Assembly (NCBI GenBank): GCA_965227335.1
Contig: CBDDFV010000008.1
Location: 62,001-126,000 of the forward strand
DNA from: CBDDFV01 sp965227335
GTDB taxonomy: Bacteria > Planctomycetota > Phycisphaerae > Phycisphaerales > SM1A02
DNA length: 64,000 nucleotides
Direction: 5' to 3'
Numbering within the stretch: the first letter of the stretch is position 1; every line of letters begins with the position of its first letter. Below the pieces are notes generated by a model. That model had not been told where the DNA came from, ran no database searches, and saw only the letters and a list, made by a program, of their open reading frames with translations. Made by a program: the position numbers and the translations under genes. Positions 8,775 through 17,092 of the stretch are shown piece by piece.

Positions 8775-9690
8775 ACGTCCTGCGGTCGGACGTCTTCCGG
8801 CGGCTCGATGTCTTCTTCTTCGCTTCCGCTTTCTTTCGGCGGTCGTCGCGTCGGCGGCGTTCGTCGATGTCGCCGAAGGCGTCGCGCTTCAACTGGGCGA
8901 GTTCCGGCCCGGTCAGTTCACGCCACGCGCCGATCGCGAGCCCCTTGAGTTTCAGGGAGCCGAGCTGGATGCGGCGGAGTTTCTTCACCGGGTGACCTAC
9001 CCGCAGCATCACGCGTCGGATCTGTCGGTTTCGACCCTCGCGCAGCTCGATTCTGAGGTGCGTGCGGTCGCGGTCGCGCTTGATCAGCGTGACGCCGGAT
9101 TCCGCCGTGCGCCGTCCTTTGCCGGAGTGGCGGTCGTAGAGGAACACGCCGTGCTCGAGCTTGCGGAGGGTCTCGTCATCGACCCGGCCGCGCACGGTGA
9201 CGTGATACGTCTTGTGCATCTCGTAACGCGGGTGACTCAGGCGGTTGGCGAACTCGCCGTCGTTGGTCAGCAGCAGGAGTCCGGAGGAGTCCATGTCCAG
9301 ACGCCCGACGGGGAAGAGACGCGATTTCGACGGATGCTGGACGAGATCGATCGCGCGCGGGCGACCCTCGGGATCGCTGTTCGTGCAGACCACGCCGCGC
9401 GGCTTGAAGAGCATGATGTAGACCGGCCGCTCCGTCCGCACGACCTGCCCGTTGACGACGACGCGGTCGTTTTCGGGATCAACCCAGGCCGGGAGGTCGG
9501 TGACGAAGTGGCCGTTGATGGAGACGGCGCCCTCCTCGATGAGGGTTTCGCAGGCGCGTCGGGAGGCGATCCCGGACTCGGCAAGGAACTTCTGCAGACG
9601 CACGCCGCGCGAGCTGTCCTTGAAATCCTCGACGGGGGAGTCGACGGACGGTCGTCCGGCGGTCTTCTTCTTGCGGGGCGCGGGGGGCAT
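8611..9690 (-). CDS. rluB: RsuA/RluB-family rRNA pseudouridine synthase
   Basis: The enzyme isomerises a uridine in rRNA, for RluB in 23S rRNA. The ATG at 9690 gives 359 residues. An S4 RNA-binding domain (about residues 29-75, RLQKFLAESGIASRRACE) precedes the catalytic domain, with catalytic Asp132 in VGRLDMDSSGLLLLT and the conserved GRNRQIRRM-like segment EGRNRQIRRVMLRVGHPV. The last 75 residues are a basic, Ser/Lys/Arg-rich low-complexity tail, as often seen in RluB-type proteins. That tail is encoded opposite the ScpA tail. scpA-scpB-rluB is a common gene order; here rluB is inverted and scpB absent. RsuA or RluE cannot be excluded by sequence reading alone. Confidence 0.88.
   Translation of the reverse strand: MPPAPRKKKTAGRPSVDSPVEDFKDSSRGVRLQKFLAESGIASRRACETLIEEGAVSINGHFVTDLPAWVDPENDRVVVNGQVVRTERPVYIMLFKPRGVVCTNSDPEGRPRAIDLVQHPSKSRLFPVGRLDMDSSGLLLLTNDGEFANRLSHPRYEMHKTYHVTVRGRVDDETLRKLEHGVFLYDRHSGKGRRTAESGVTLIKRDRDRTHLRIELREGRNRQIRRVMLRVGHPVKKLRRIQLGSLKLKGLAIGAWRELTGPELAQLKRDAFGDIDERRRRDDRRKKAEAKKKTSSRRKTSDRRTSTRSSSDRPNSGSARKGSARKQSTRRTSDQKPSARTSGPKSGRKNAPRSDRRRS
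8714..8743. repeat. 15-bp tandem duplication in the scpA/rluB overlap
   Basis: The unit TTCCGAGCCGATCCC occurs twice in direct succession. It encodes part of the low-complexity tails of ScpA on the plus strand and RluB on the minus strand. Being a multiple of three, it keeps both frames. Confidence 0.8.
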
Positions 9691-9819
9691 GGCGGTGTCG
9701 ATCTTGAGGAGGTCGGCGGAAGATCCGGCGAGACGAGGGCGAAGCGGCGATAATAGACGGCCCGGCCGGTCGAGGCCACACCCGCGCAGCCGCCCATGGT
9801 AAGAGAGCAGGAGATGTTG

Positions 9820-11601
9820 ATGCGACCCACAGGAATGCAATCCGGAGTCATGGCCCTCGCCGTCGCCGCCGGCGCGATGTCCGCCGCCGCGGCCCCGCCC
9901 GGAAGCTGGACCGACGGCCTTGGCGACTGGCAAGACCCGACGAGCCCGCTGGGACAGGCGATCGACGAGGCGGGAAAACGCGCGGTGTTGGCGGACGTGC
10001 TCGCGGCGATGGCTCAGCGAGCCGGGGCGCCGGGCGTGCTGCCGCCGGCGCGTGAGATCCTGCAGGATCCGCTGCACGCGGACCGGATCGCGCTGGAGTA
10101 CGCCGCGCTGCTGGACGGACTTGAGGACAACCCGTTCGGCGTCGTCGCGCAGGCGGCCGCGCAGGTGTTGGGCGTCGAACTGGTGGATCCGTCGGGTCAG
10201 GGCGAGCTCGATGTCATGCACATCCGCGCGGGCATCAACGCGATGAACTTCCTGACGAACGGGTCGGATTACCTCGTGCGGGAGGCGCTGGGGGCGCAGT
10301 ACGGGGACGCTGCGCTGGCGATGATGCTGCGCGACGCGGCGTTCAATCGCGGACCGGACGACGCCCGGGACGATCGGCCGGACGAGGCCGCCGCGTTCTT
10401 CGCCGATCTCGACCTCGCCGGCCTGTTGAACGCGTTTGAGCATTACCACGTCGGCGTCGCCCTCAACGCGGATTTCGCAAGCGGGCGACTGTACGAGGAG
10501 CCGCCGGCGGAGCTCGCGGCGGCGTTCGAGGGCGAGATCGTCGACTTCGACAGGATTCGCGAGGTGGGCTGGGTCGTGGTCGGCGGCGTCGGCGACAACC
10601 GGTATGACATGGGGGTGATCGCGGCGGTGTTGGATCCGGATGGGAACGATGAGTACTGGATGTCGAAGCCGCGCATCGGGAACTCGCTGATCATCGACGC
10701 GGCGGGGAACGACCGGTACGTCGGCGGCGAGACTCAGGGGCCGGGGGCGGGGGTGCTGGGCGTGGCGATCATCGATGATCGCGCCGGCGACGACGAGTAC
10801 ACGGCGCAGCGACTGGCGTTCGGGGCGGGCCTGGCGGGGATCGGCATGGTGATCGATCGGGGGGGGCGCGATCGTTACGCATGTGCGTACGGCGGACTCG
10901 GCTACGCCGTCGCGGGGGTGGGCGTCCTCGTGGATCTCGGCGACGACGACGATCGGTACGTGTCCGTCGAAGGGGCGCAGGGGGCGGGCGGCTCGCGCGG
11001 CTGGGGCTGCCTGATCGACGCGGGCGGCGACGATCGCTACCAGGGCGCTGTGATCGACGCCACGCTGCAGGGCGTCGGTTTCCCGTGGCGGAGCGGGGGG
11101 CTGACGGCCGGCGTCGGCATGCTCATCGATCGTGCGGGCGATGATCTGTACGCCACGGGCAGCGGGCAGGCGGCGGCCGTGGCGGGGGGGCTTGGTCTGC
11201 TGCTCGATGTCGCGGGAGACGACTGGTATCAGGTGACGGGGGGCGCGGGTCAGGGCGTGGGCGTCGACGCCGGCGTGGGGATCGCCATCGACCTCGCCGG
11301 GAATGATGTCCGGCAGGGGACGGGGCGGTTCGCGATGTCGGCCGACGCCGGACTGGCGGTGGTGCGTGACGACGCGGGCGACGACGTCCTGGCGTGGTCG
11401 TGGGCGACCGGCCTGCGCGCCGACGACTCGATCGCCGCGTTCATTGACGGAAACGGTGCGGATCGACATCTCGGGGACGCATCCGGGGCGGCTGGTCCCG
11501 CGTCGGTGTCGTTCCTTCGGCTCATGGAGCCGCCGCCGTGGTCGGCCGGCGTGTTCGTTCCGCGATCACCCAAGCCCGACGCCGAAACCGCCGATAAGTG
11601 A
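9820..11601 (+). CDS. Secreted protein with about ten GxDxY/GxGxxxD repeats
   Basis: The ATG at 9820 is chosen because AGGAG ends 6 nt before it (ATG 9796 and 9814 are in frame but poorly placed). It starts a signal peptide (MALAVAAGAMSAAAA core). Residues about 30-250 form an alpha-helical domain I do not recognise. From about 260 to 580 the sequence repeats roughly every 35-40 residues: a GDDxY turn, a Gly/Ala-rich strand pair and a strand ending in [LV]-[IL]-D-x-x-G (for example GVGMLIDRAGDDLY, GLGLLLDVAGDDWY). Such regularity suggests a solenoid or beta-helix, possibly calcium-binding through its Asp residues. There is no dockerin-like tail. The stop codon overlaps the GTG start of the membrane protein gene that follows. 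Confidence 0.7.
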   Translation: MRPTGMQSGVMALAVAAGAMSAAAAPPGSWTDGLGDWQDPTSPLGQAIDEAGKRAVLADVLAAMAQRAGAPGVLPPAREILQDPLHADRIALEYAALLDGLEDNPFGVVAQAAAQVLGVELVDPSGQGELDVMHIRAGINAMNFLTNGSDYLVREALGAQYGDAALAMMLRDAAFNRGPDDARDDRPDEAAAFFADLDLAGLLNAFEHYHVGVALNADFASGRLYEEPPAELAAAFEGEIVDFDRIREVGWVVVGGVGDNRYDMGVIAAVLDPDGNDEYWMSKPRIGNSLIIDAAGNDRYVGGETQGPGAGVLGVAIIDDRAGDDEYTAQRLAFGAGLAGIGMVIDRGGRDRYACAYGGLGYAVAGVGVLVDLGDDDDRYVSVEGAQGAGGSRGWGCLIDAGGDDRYQGAVIDATLQGVGFPWRSGGLTAGVGMLIDRAGDDLYATGSGQAAAVAGGLGLLLDVAGDDWYQVTGGAGQGVGVDAGVGIAIDLAGNDVRQGTGRFAMSADAGLAVVRDDAGDDVLAWSWATGLRADDSIAAFIDGNGADRHLGDASGAAGPASVSFLRLMEPPPWSAGVFVPRSPKPDAETADK

Positions 11602-12980
11602 GTTTCATGCGCGATCGCATCGCCGCCATTCTTGATTGGCTCATGCGCATTCTCACGCAGCCGCGCGAGGAGTTGTCGCGTTGGCAGCGTCTGTTGCGCA
11701 ACGGGTACGACGTCGGCGTCTTCGGGATTCGTCAGCTCCGACAGGATCGGGCGGCCCAGATGGCCGCCGCGTTGTCATTCCGCACGTTGTTCAGTCTGTT
11801 GCCCATTTTCGTGGTCGGCACGATTCTGGTGCGCGCCTTCCGCGGGCTCGATCAGTTCCGCGAGAGTCTGCGGACGGTGTTGAGGTCCATCGGGCTCGAC
11901 GACGTGCAGATCATGGGCGCCGACAGCGCGGACCCCGTCAGCATGACCGACTGGCTGATCGGCCTGCTCGAGAAGACGGAGCAGGTGAACATCACCGCGG
12001 TGGGGTGGGTCGGCGTCGCGGTGCTGATCTACTCTGCGATCAGCCTGATGGCGACGATCGAGAACAGCTTCAACACGATCTACCGGGCGCCCGAGGGCCG
12101 ATCGTGGATGTGGCGGGTGCCGCTCTACTGGTTCGTGCTCACGCTCGGCCCCGGCGCGATGATCGCCACCGTCTGGCTGAACGCCCGAGTCTCCGGCTGG
12201 ATCGATGATGTCGAGGGGTACCAGACGCTCGTCTCGATCGCGGTGATGGTGTGGTCGTTCACGGTGACGTGGATCGTCATCTTCACGTTCTACATGCTGG
12301 TGCCCAATGTGTCGGTCCAGGCGCGGTCCGCGCTGATCGGCGGGTTCGTGGGCACGCTGCTCGTGTCGATCGGACGCACCACGATGGGCGCGTACCTCGA
12401 GAACGCGTTCTCACTCAAGCAGCTTTACGGATCCCTGGGGTTCATTCCGCTTGCCATGTTCTGGGTCTACATCATGTGGGTTGCGATCCTCTTCGGTCTC
12501 GAAGTCAGCGCGATCCTGCAGCGGTTTCCCGGGGCTCGCGCCTTGCGCGGCATGACCGATCGGCAGCATTCCACCGGCCTGCTCGACGTCGGCGCCGTCC
12601 TCGATGTCACGGCCATCATCGTCCACGGCTTCCGCGTCGGTCGACCCGTAAGCGCCGACGCCATCGCCGAACGGCTGGAGGCGCCGGCCGGGGTCGTGAA
12701 CACGATCATCGATCAACTCGTGGCCGACGGTCTCGTTCACCGGCTCGACGATCCGGAACGATCCCTCTCGATGGCTCGACCGCTCGAGGACATTCCGCTG
12801 GGCCGGATCCTCGACATCGGCCGCCGGCTCAGCGCGATGACCGCCGCTCCCGAAGCCCCGTCAGCCGCTCTCTATGGCTTGCAAGACGGTGTAGTTCAGG
12901 GACTTACCGTCGCGGACCTGCCGGGGCTGGAACGGCGCGAGCCGGAAGGGGTCAAGTCCGCGTCCGAGAATGGTCGATAA
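11598..12980 (+). CDS. YihY/virulence factor BrkB family membrane protein
   Basis: The GTG at 11598 overlaps the upstream stop by 4 bp (GTGA), implying translational coupling; ATG 11607 is a second choice. The N-terminal 300 residues carry the YihY/BrkB core: QMAAALSFRTLFSLLPIF, several membrane segments (near VAVLIYSAISLMATI and YWFVLTLGPGAMIA), and the typical ending LYGSLGFIPLAMFWVYIMW with LFGLE. The C-terminal 140 residues include a winged-helix-like segment (ADAIAERLEAPAGVVNTIID), an extension found in many members of this family. The role of the family is unsettled; RNase BN was an early misassignment. It is co-transcribed with the secreted repeat protein. Confidence 0.88.
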   Translation: MSFMRDRIAAILDWLMRILTQPREELSRWQRLLRNGYDVGVFGIRQLRQDRAAQMAAALSFRTLFSLLPIFVVGTILVRAFRGLDQFRESLRTVLRSIGLDDVQIMGADSADPVSMTDWLIGLLEKTEQVNITAVGWVGVAVLIYSAISLMATIENSFNTIYRAPEGRSWMWRVPLYWFVLTLGPGAMIATVWLNARVSGWIDDVEGYQTLVSIAVMVWSFTVTWIVIFTFYMLVPNVSVQARSALIGGFVGTLLVSIGRTTMGAYLENAFSLKQLYGSLGFIPLAMFWVYIMWVAILFGLEVSAILQRFPGARALRGMTDRQHSTGLLDVGAVLDVTAIIVHGFRVGRPVSADAIAERLEAPAGVVNTIIDQLVADGLVHRLDDPERSLSMARPLEDIPLGRILDIGRRLSAMTAAPEAPSAALYGLQDGVVQGLTVADLPGLERREPEGVKSASENGR

Positions 12981-13040
12981 CTCACCCGAGACGCCATGGT
13001 TCGCGTCACCGCCCCCTTTCTCCGTCCCCGGAGGACTGCC

Positions 13041-13922
13041 ATGAACGCACGTCCCGGTGGAACCGGTCAGGATCGCGCGTCGGCTCCCGCTGCCGTGGAG
13101 CCCAAGTCGCCGCCTGTCATCAGCATCGCCCCACCCATGCGACCCCGTCCCGCTTCCGATGTCGTTCTCACCCCCCGGATCGTTGATCAGGCGGGCTATG
13201 ACGAACTCGCCGGCGTTCTCCGTGATCTGATTGATCACGCGAACGACGCCGTCACGCGACTGGACCAGTCGCTCGCGGAAGCCCGCAGCCGCGACCAGGG
13301 CGTGTCCAAGGCGTCGATGCGCTTCCAGGACCGCCTCAAGGTCGGCGCCGATCTGCTCAAGGCGCTGCAGGCGCAGGCCCGCCGGGCCGAGGCGGCGCTC
13401 GAAACAGCCCGGACCGTCGACGACGCTCGGGCGACGCAGGAACGGGCGTTTGATGAGAAGGTCTCCAACGCGCTCGGACGGATCGAGATCGCGCGGCGGG
13501 TCGCCGAAGAGGAGATCCGCGAACAGCGTCGCACCGCGATGCTGGATATCGAAGACGAACGACGTCGACTCGAGGAGGTCGCCCGCAACGCCGCCGATCA
13601 CGCCGCGCGTCTGGACGAGGCGGTCGAGCAGGCCGAACAGACCCGCGCCATGTTCTTCGAGGACCTGATCGCCGCAGCCGACGAGATCGAACGGCTGATG
13701 CAGAAGGTCGAAGGGGTCCGGACGGACATGACCGCCGACGCCGCGCTCTGTGATCAGGCCGCCGCCGAACTTCACCGTCGCATCGAGTCCTTCCAGGAAC
13801 CGCTGGAGCAACTCAAGCGGCTCGATGACTTCGTCGCCGAACAGAAGGCGGCCGAAGAGGGCGCGGCGGATCCGAAGAAGACCGAACCCTATCCGTTCCC
13901 CGGTCGGCAGGAACGCGCCTGA
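13041..13922 (+). CDS. Coiled-coil protein of unknown function
   Basis: The ATG at 13041 is preceded by GGAGG. The 293-residue product has a Pro/Ala-rich N-terminus (residues 1-50) followed by a long, almost uninterrupted helical, charged region (about 60-275) with heptad-like Ala/Leu spacing and clusters such as EEEIREQRRTAMLDIEDER. There is no signal peptide or membrane segment, so it is probably a cytoplasmic structural or accessory protein. It lies 60 bp after the YihY gene in the same direction and may share its transcript. I do not recognise a named family. Confidence 0.65.
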   Translation: MNARPGGTGQDRASAPAAVEPKSPPVISIAPPMRPRPASDVVLTPRIVDQAGYDELAGVLRDLIDHANDAVTRLDQSLAEARSRDQGVSKASMRFQDRLKVGADLLKALQAQARRAEAALETARTVDDARATQERAFDEKVSNALGRIEIARRVAEEEIREQRRTAMLDIEDERRRLEEVARNAADHAARLDEAVEQAEQTRAMFFEDLIAAADEIERLMQKVEGVRTDMTADAALCDQAAAELHRRIESFQEPLEQLKRLDDFVAEQKAAEEGAADPKKTEPYPFPGRQERA

Positions 13923-13952
13923 ATCTGATGTGCTGTGGGTGACGTGCTGCGG

Positions 13953-15227
13953 TCAGCGACCGCGGGCGATCTGAGCCCGCATGTCGCGCAGCCAGCGTCG
14001 TTCGAGATCATCCACGTCGCCGAATGTCGCCTCGAAGAGTTCGAGATGACGCGCGGGCCCCGGTCGGCCGCGCGGCTCTTCCAGCATCGACGCCATGTAG
14101 GCGCCCAGGGCGCGGGACTCACGCCGCGCAAGCCATGTCACGAGGGCGTAGCTCTGGGCGTAGACGACTTCGATGTGGTTCGGGTCGGTGATCCGATCCA
14201 GTGAGACGAGCACGGGCAGCGGCAGGAGCGACCCGTCGGCGACGGCGAGTTCGAACTGCTCGCACCGGACGTCGTAGCGCCGGTCGGGTCCGAAGGCCTC
14301 GTTCGGCGCATCCGTCTCGAAGGCGGTGGCGAGGCCCTCGCTGATCCAGATCGGATACTGCACGAACGGCGACTGCACCTGCGTATGGAAGGCGAGCTGG
14401 TGGATCGCCTCGTGGATCGTCGTGGAGACGCCGACCTGACGCGCGAACTCGTCGACGTGGTCTTCGTAGTCGCGGATCTGCCGGGCGTAGTCGGTCTGCG
14501 CCTGCTCGAGCCGGTCGGCGTAGCCCGCGTCGCCGGCGAGACGCGCATCAGCGACCTCATTCTCGAGTCGGCGAAGCTCGGCGGTCATGCTGGCGATCGA
14601 GCGGCGGGCGTCAGCGACGGAAGGGTTGGTCGAGGCGTCGTAGAAGACGATCCGGTCGGCCCGGGGGGCGTAGTAGCCGGCGATCCACTCGGCGGTGATG
14701 TCGTCGTGGCGACGGGCGAAATCCCGGTACGCCGCGCGATCCTGGAAGAGCACGCACACGAGCTTGTGCCGGAGCGGCTCGGGGTCGAGCCGGAGCTTCC
14801 GGCAGAACCGCTGGAACTGGTGGTGAGCCCGTTCGAGCCGTTCGAGCTGTTCGCGGGCGCGATCGCGATCCACATCGGTCAGCACGATGAAGCGGCGCGA
14901 TTCGTACGAGCGGAAGCGGGGCGGCAGGAGGTCGCGGGCGCCGGCGAATGGCACGGACGTCGACGAGAGCGAAGCGGACGTGGTCGCGATCGCCGCGATG
15001 GGGGCGGTCGTCAGATCGCTGGACGCGGAGGCAACAAGCGGATGTCGGCTGAGTCCGAGAACCGCCAGGACGAGGGTCAGCGCGGCGGTACGAACAACGC
15101 GCCTCGTCGGACTGGCGTGGGATCCCCTCACACCGTCGACATCGGGCCGGCGCGGGCGTCGCTCGCGTCCCCGGCGGGCGGGCCGCCCCCGGAGGCGCCG
15201 GACGCGCGGGCTGGGTAAGCTGGACAT
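13953..15227 (-). CDS. DUF1570/peptidase MA-like metallopeptidase domain protein
   Basis: The ATG at 15227 is used; a GTG at 15260 is also in frame. A basic N-terminus is followed by one hydrophobic segment (AALTLVLAVLGL, about residues 47-58), so the protein is exported or membrane-anchored. The body shows the DUF1570 pattern: FRSYESRRFIVLTDVD, a coiled-coil insertion (about residues 210-255), then the zinc motif HEAIH (272-276) and the downstream glutamate in WISEGLA (Glu297). This is the gluzincin arrangement of peptidase-MA-like proteins and predicts a zinc metallopeptidase. Family members are common in planctomycetes but uncharacterised. Substrate is unknown. Confidence 0.8.
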   Translation of the reverse strand: MSSLPSPRVRRLRGRPARRGRERRPRRPDVDGVRGSHASPTRRVVRTAALTLVLAVLGLSRHPLVASASSDLTTAPIAAIATTSASLSSTSVPFAGARDLLPPRFRSYESRRFIVLTDVDRDRAREQLERLERAHHQFQRFCRKLRLDPEPLRHKLVCVLFQDRAAYRDFARRHDDITAEWIAGYYAPRADRIVFYDASTNPSVADARRSIASMTAELRRLENEVADARLAGDAGYADRLEQAQTDYARQIRDYEDHVDEFARQVGVSTTIHEAIHQLAFHTQVQSPFVQYPIWISEGLATAFETDAPNEAFGPDRRYDVRCEQFELAVADGSLLPLPVLVSLDRITDPNHIEVVYAQSYALVTWLARRESRALGAYMASMLEEPRGRPGPARHLELFEATFGDVDDLERRWLRDMRAQIARGR

Positions 15228-15314
15228 CGGCGGATCGGACCGACTCGGACCCCGCCGCACGAACAGGCCCGGCGCCGTCCCGGAATCCGTCTCTCGTGGT
15301 GGATGACGGCGGAT

Positions 15315-15338
15315 TCGGCCGATACGATGTCAGGCCGA
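15315..15338 (+). promoter_or_regulatory. Inverted repeat around a -10-like box upstream of nuoB
   Basis: Arms TCGGCC (15315-15320) and GGCCGA (15333-15338) flank the box TACGAT (15323-15328), which lies 60 nt before the nuoB ATG. This could be a promoter with an overlapping operator. The arms are only 6 bp and GC-rich, so chance is possible. Confidence 0.3.
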
Positions 15339-15388
15339 CCCCGTGACGTTTTTCACAGAGGTCGCGCATCCGACAGGAGGTCGCCTCG

Positions 15389-15958
15389 ATGGGTCTTGAA
15401 GCCGCCCTTCCCACTGACAGCATCGTCACCACGCAGTTGAACCGGGTGATCAACTGGGCGCGTCGTTCGGCGGTCTGGCCGATGCCGTTCGCGACCGCGT
15501 GCTGCGGGATTGAGTTGATGGCCACGGCGTGCAGCCGGTACGACCTCGCCCGGTTCGGGGCGGAGGTCATGCGGTTCTCGCCGCGCCAGGCGGACCTGCT
15601 GATCGTGGCGGGTCGGGTGAGTTCGAAGATGCTTCCCGTGCTCCAGCGGATCTACATCCAGATGACGGAGCCGAAGTGGGTGATCTCCATGGGCGCGTGC
15701 GCCTCGACCGGCGGCGTGTTCGACACGTACGCGGTGGTGCAGGGCGTCGACCAGTTCATTCCGGTTGACGTCTACGTCCCGGGCTGTCCGCCTCGTCCGG
15801 AGATGCTGATCGAGGGGATCATGGCGATCCAGCGGATCATCGACGAGGACAACATCCCGCGTGACGGCGAGGGCAAGCGGGTGCCGCTGAACATCGCCCT
15901 GCAGCCGAACTACGAACCGCAGGCCCAGCCGCTGGACGTGACCGTCGGCGCGACGTGA
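15389..15958 (+). CDS. nuoB: NADH-quinone oxidoreductase subunit B
   Basis: NuoB carries the N2 iron-sulfur cluster of respiratory complex I next to the quinone site. An AGGAGG site precedes the ATG at 15389. The cluster ligands are all present: the tandem Cys38-Cys39 in FATACCGIELMATACSR, Cys104 in ISMGACASTGGVFDTY and Cys133 in VPGCPPRPE. The length of 189 residues is normal. No other nuo gene is in the window, although nuoB normally sits between nuoA and nuoC/D, so this is either a dispersed complex I gene or an extra copy. A bidirectional terminator follows. Confidence 0.94.
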   Translation: MGLEAALPTDSIVTTQLNRVINWARRSAVWPMPFATACCGIELMATACSRYDLARFGAEVMRFSPRQADLLIVAGRVSSKMLPVLQRIYIQMTEPKWVISMGACASTGGVFDTYAVVQGVDQFIPVDVYVPGCPPRPEMLIEGIMAIQRIIDEDNIPRDGEGKRVPLNIALQPNYEPQAQPLDVTVGAT

Positions 15959-16001
15959 GCGGCGGAGGTCGGCGAGGGTTGACAGGCGACAGAGAAAACA
16001 G

Positions 16002-16031
16002 AATCGGGCGCTCGCTGGCGAGCGCCCGATT
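16002..16031. terminator. Bidirectional terminator hairpin
   Basis: A perfect 12-bp stem (AATCGGGCGCTC paired with GAGCGCCCGATT) encloses a 6-nt loop. On the plus strand it is followed by GTCTTTCTC; on the minus strand by TGTTTTCTC. It lies between the convergent nuoB gene and the dockerin-protein gene and can serve both. Confidence 0.8.
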
Positions 16032-16075
16032 GTCTTTCTCGGTGTTCTCGATGTCCCCGGTGGTGAACCCGGGCC

Positions 16076-16858
16076 TTATCGACACGGTCCCCACGCGGCG
16101 AGCAGGACGGCGAGGTCGCCGGGCCCCACGCTGAGATCGCCGTCGAGGTCGGCGGGACAGGGCCCGCCGGGCGGGCAGTCGCCCCACGCGGCGAGGAGGA
16201 TCGCGAGATCGCCCGGTCCGACGTCGTTCGAGCCGTCAAGATCCGCGGGACATTCGACGTCGAGCACGCCGTACTCGATGTTGTCCACGCCCCAGAGACC
16301 GTCGCCGCTCGCGTCGAGCTGAATCCGCTGGATGCGCGGCATGTCGTTGCGGTAGAACCCGACAAACTCTGCCGAGTCGCCGCCGAACGAAGTGGTCTCG
16401 ATCGAGAAGTTGCCCGTGCCGCCGCCGACGTACGTCACCAGGATGTTGGTGCCGGACTGATCGATGTCGCGGAAGGCGACGTAGTCGACGGGAGCGGCGG
16501 AGAAGTCGAGTTCGAGGTAGGGATCCTCATTCTGCGTGACCGCCAGGCTTCCGACCGGGTTGGAGCCGCCGATGGAACCCCCGAAGACGATCGCCTCCGA
16601 CGCCGCGGTGTCCCGGATGACCAGGTCCAGCGGGAACAGATCGGACATGGCGTGGATGTTCTCGCCGCCGGCGAAGCCGGACTCGAAATCGACCAGGTGC
16701 TGCGGCGCGGCGATGCCGATGGCGTCGAGCCATTGCTGTCGGAAACTCTCGCTGTTCCCGGCGCTCGTGGCGTTGAAGAAGATCATGTCGGCCGCGGCGG
16801 GGCCGGCGGCGGTGACCAGTGCGGTCACAGCAAGGGCGATGGACGAGTACCGATGCAT
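16076..16858 (-). CDS. Secreted protein with dockerin-like tail
   Basis: The ATG at 16858 follows GAGGAGGG and starts a signal peptide (ALAVTALVTAAGPAAA). The mature part (about 25-200) is a beta-rich domain without catalytic motifs; it includes LVDFESGFAGG and VDYVAFRDID segments like those of PEP-CTERM-type secreted proteins. The C-terminus has two dockerin-like units with Cys at the joints (CPADLDGSNDVGPGDLAILL and CPADLDGDLSVGPGDLAVLL). It stands alone between terminator 16002-16031 and the HNH gene. Function is unknown; surface attachment through the tail is inferred. Confidence 0.75.
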   Translation of the reverse strand: MHRYSSIALAVTALVTAAGPAAADMIFFNATSAGNSESFRQQWLDAIGIAAPQHLVDFESGFAGGENIHAMSDLFPLDLVIRDTAASEAIVFGGSIGGSNPVGSLAVTQNEDPYLELDFSAAPVDYVAFRDIDQSGTNILVTYVGGGTGNFSIETTSFGGDSAEFVGFYRNDMPRIQRIQLDASGDGLWGVDNIEYGVLDVECPADLDGSNDVGPGDLAILLAAWGDCPPGGPCPADLDGDLSVGPGDLAVLLAAWGPCR

Positions 16859-16894
16859 GGGTGTCCCTCCTCGAATTGAAGTTCGGTCAGTGCA

Positions 16895-16943
16895 GGCGCC
16901 GCGCATTCGGCGCCGTTGCCTACCTTAGTCGCCGCCCGGCGAC
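16895..16943 (-). other. Two inverted repeats upstream of the dockerin-protein gene
   Basis: The first is GGCGCC (16895-16900) with GGCGCC (16909-16914); the second is GTCGCC (16928-16933) with GGCGAC (16938-16943). They lie 37-85 nt before the ATG at 16858 and could form leader hairpins. They are short and GC-rich, so function is uncertain. Confidence 0.3.
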
Positions 16944-17092
16944 GATCCAATCCTGAATCCACAGGGTCAGCCGACACGGGGCGGGGGGCAAGAGATGGAA
17001 CGCGATTCTTCCCGCGCGGGCGCAGAAAAACATCGGTGCGCGCGAATCGCATCGAGGCGAGGCGTCGTCTGGGCAGGCGAGGGGGAGGGCGG

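Noticed and set aside
9691..11469. Long 5' extension of the rluB frame on the minus strand
   Set aside because: It lies opposite the GDDxY repeat gene and has the composition of a shadow frame; the RluB domain begins just after ATG 9690.
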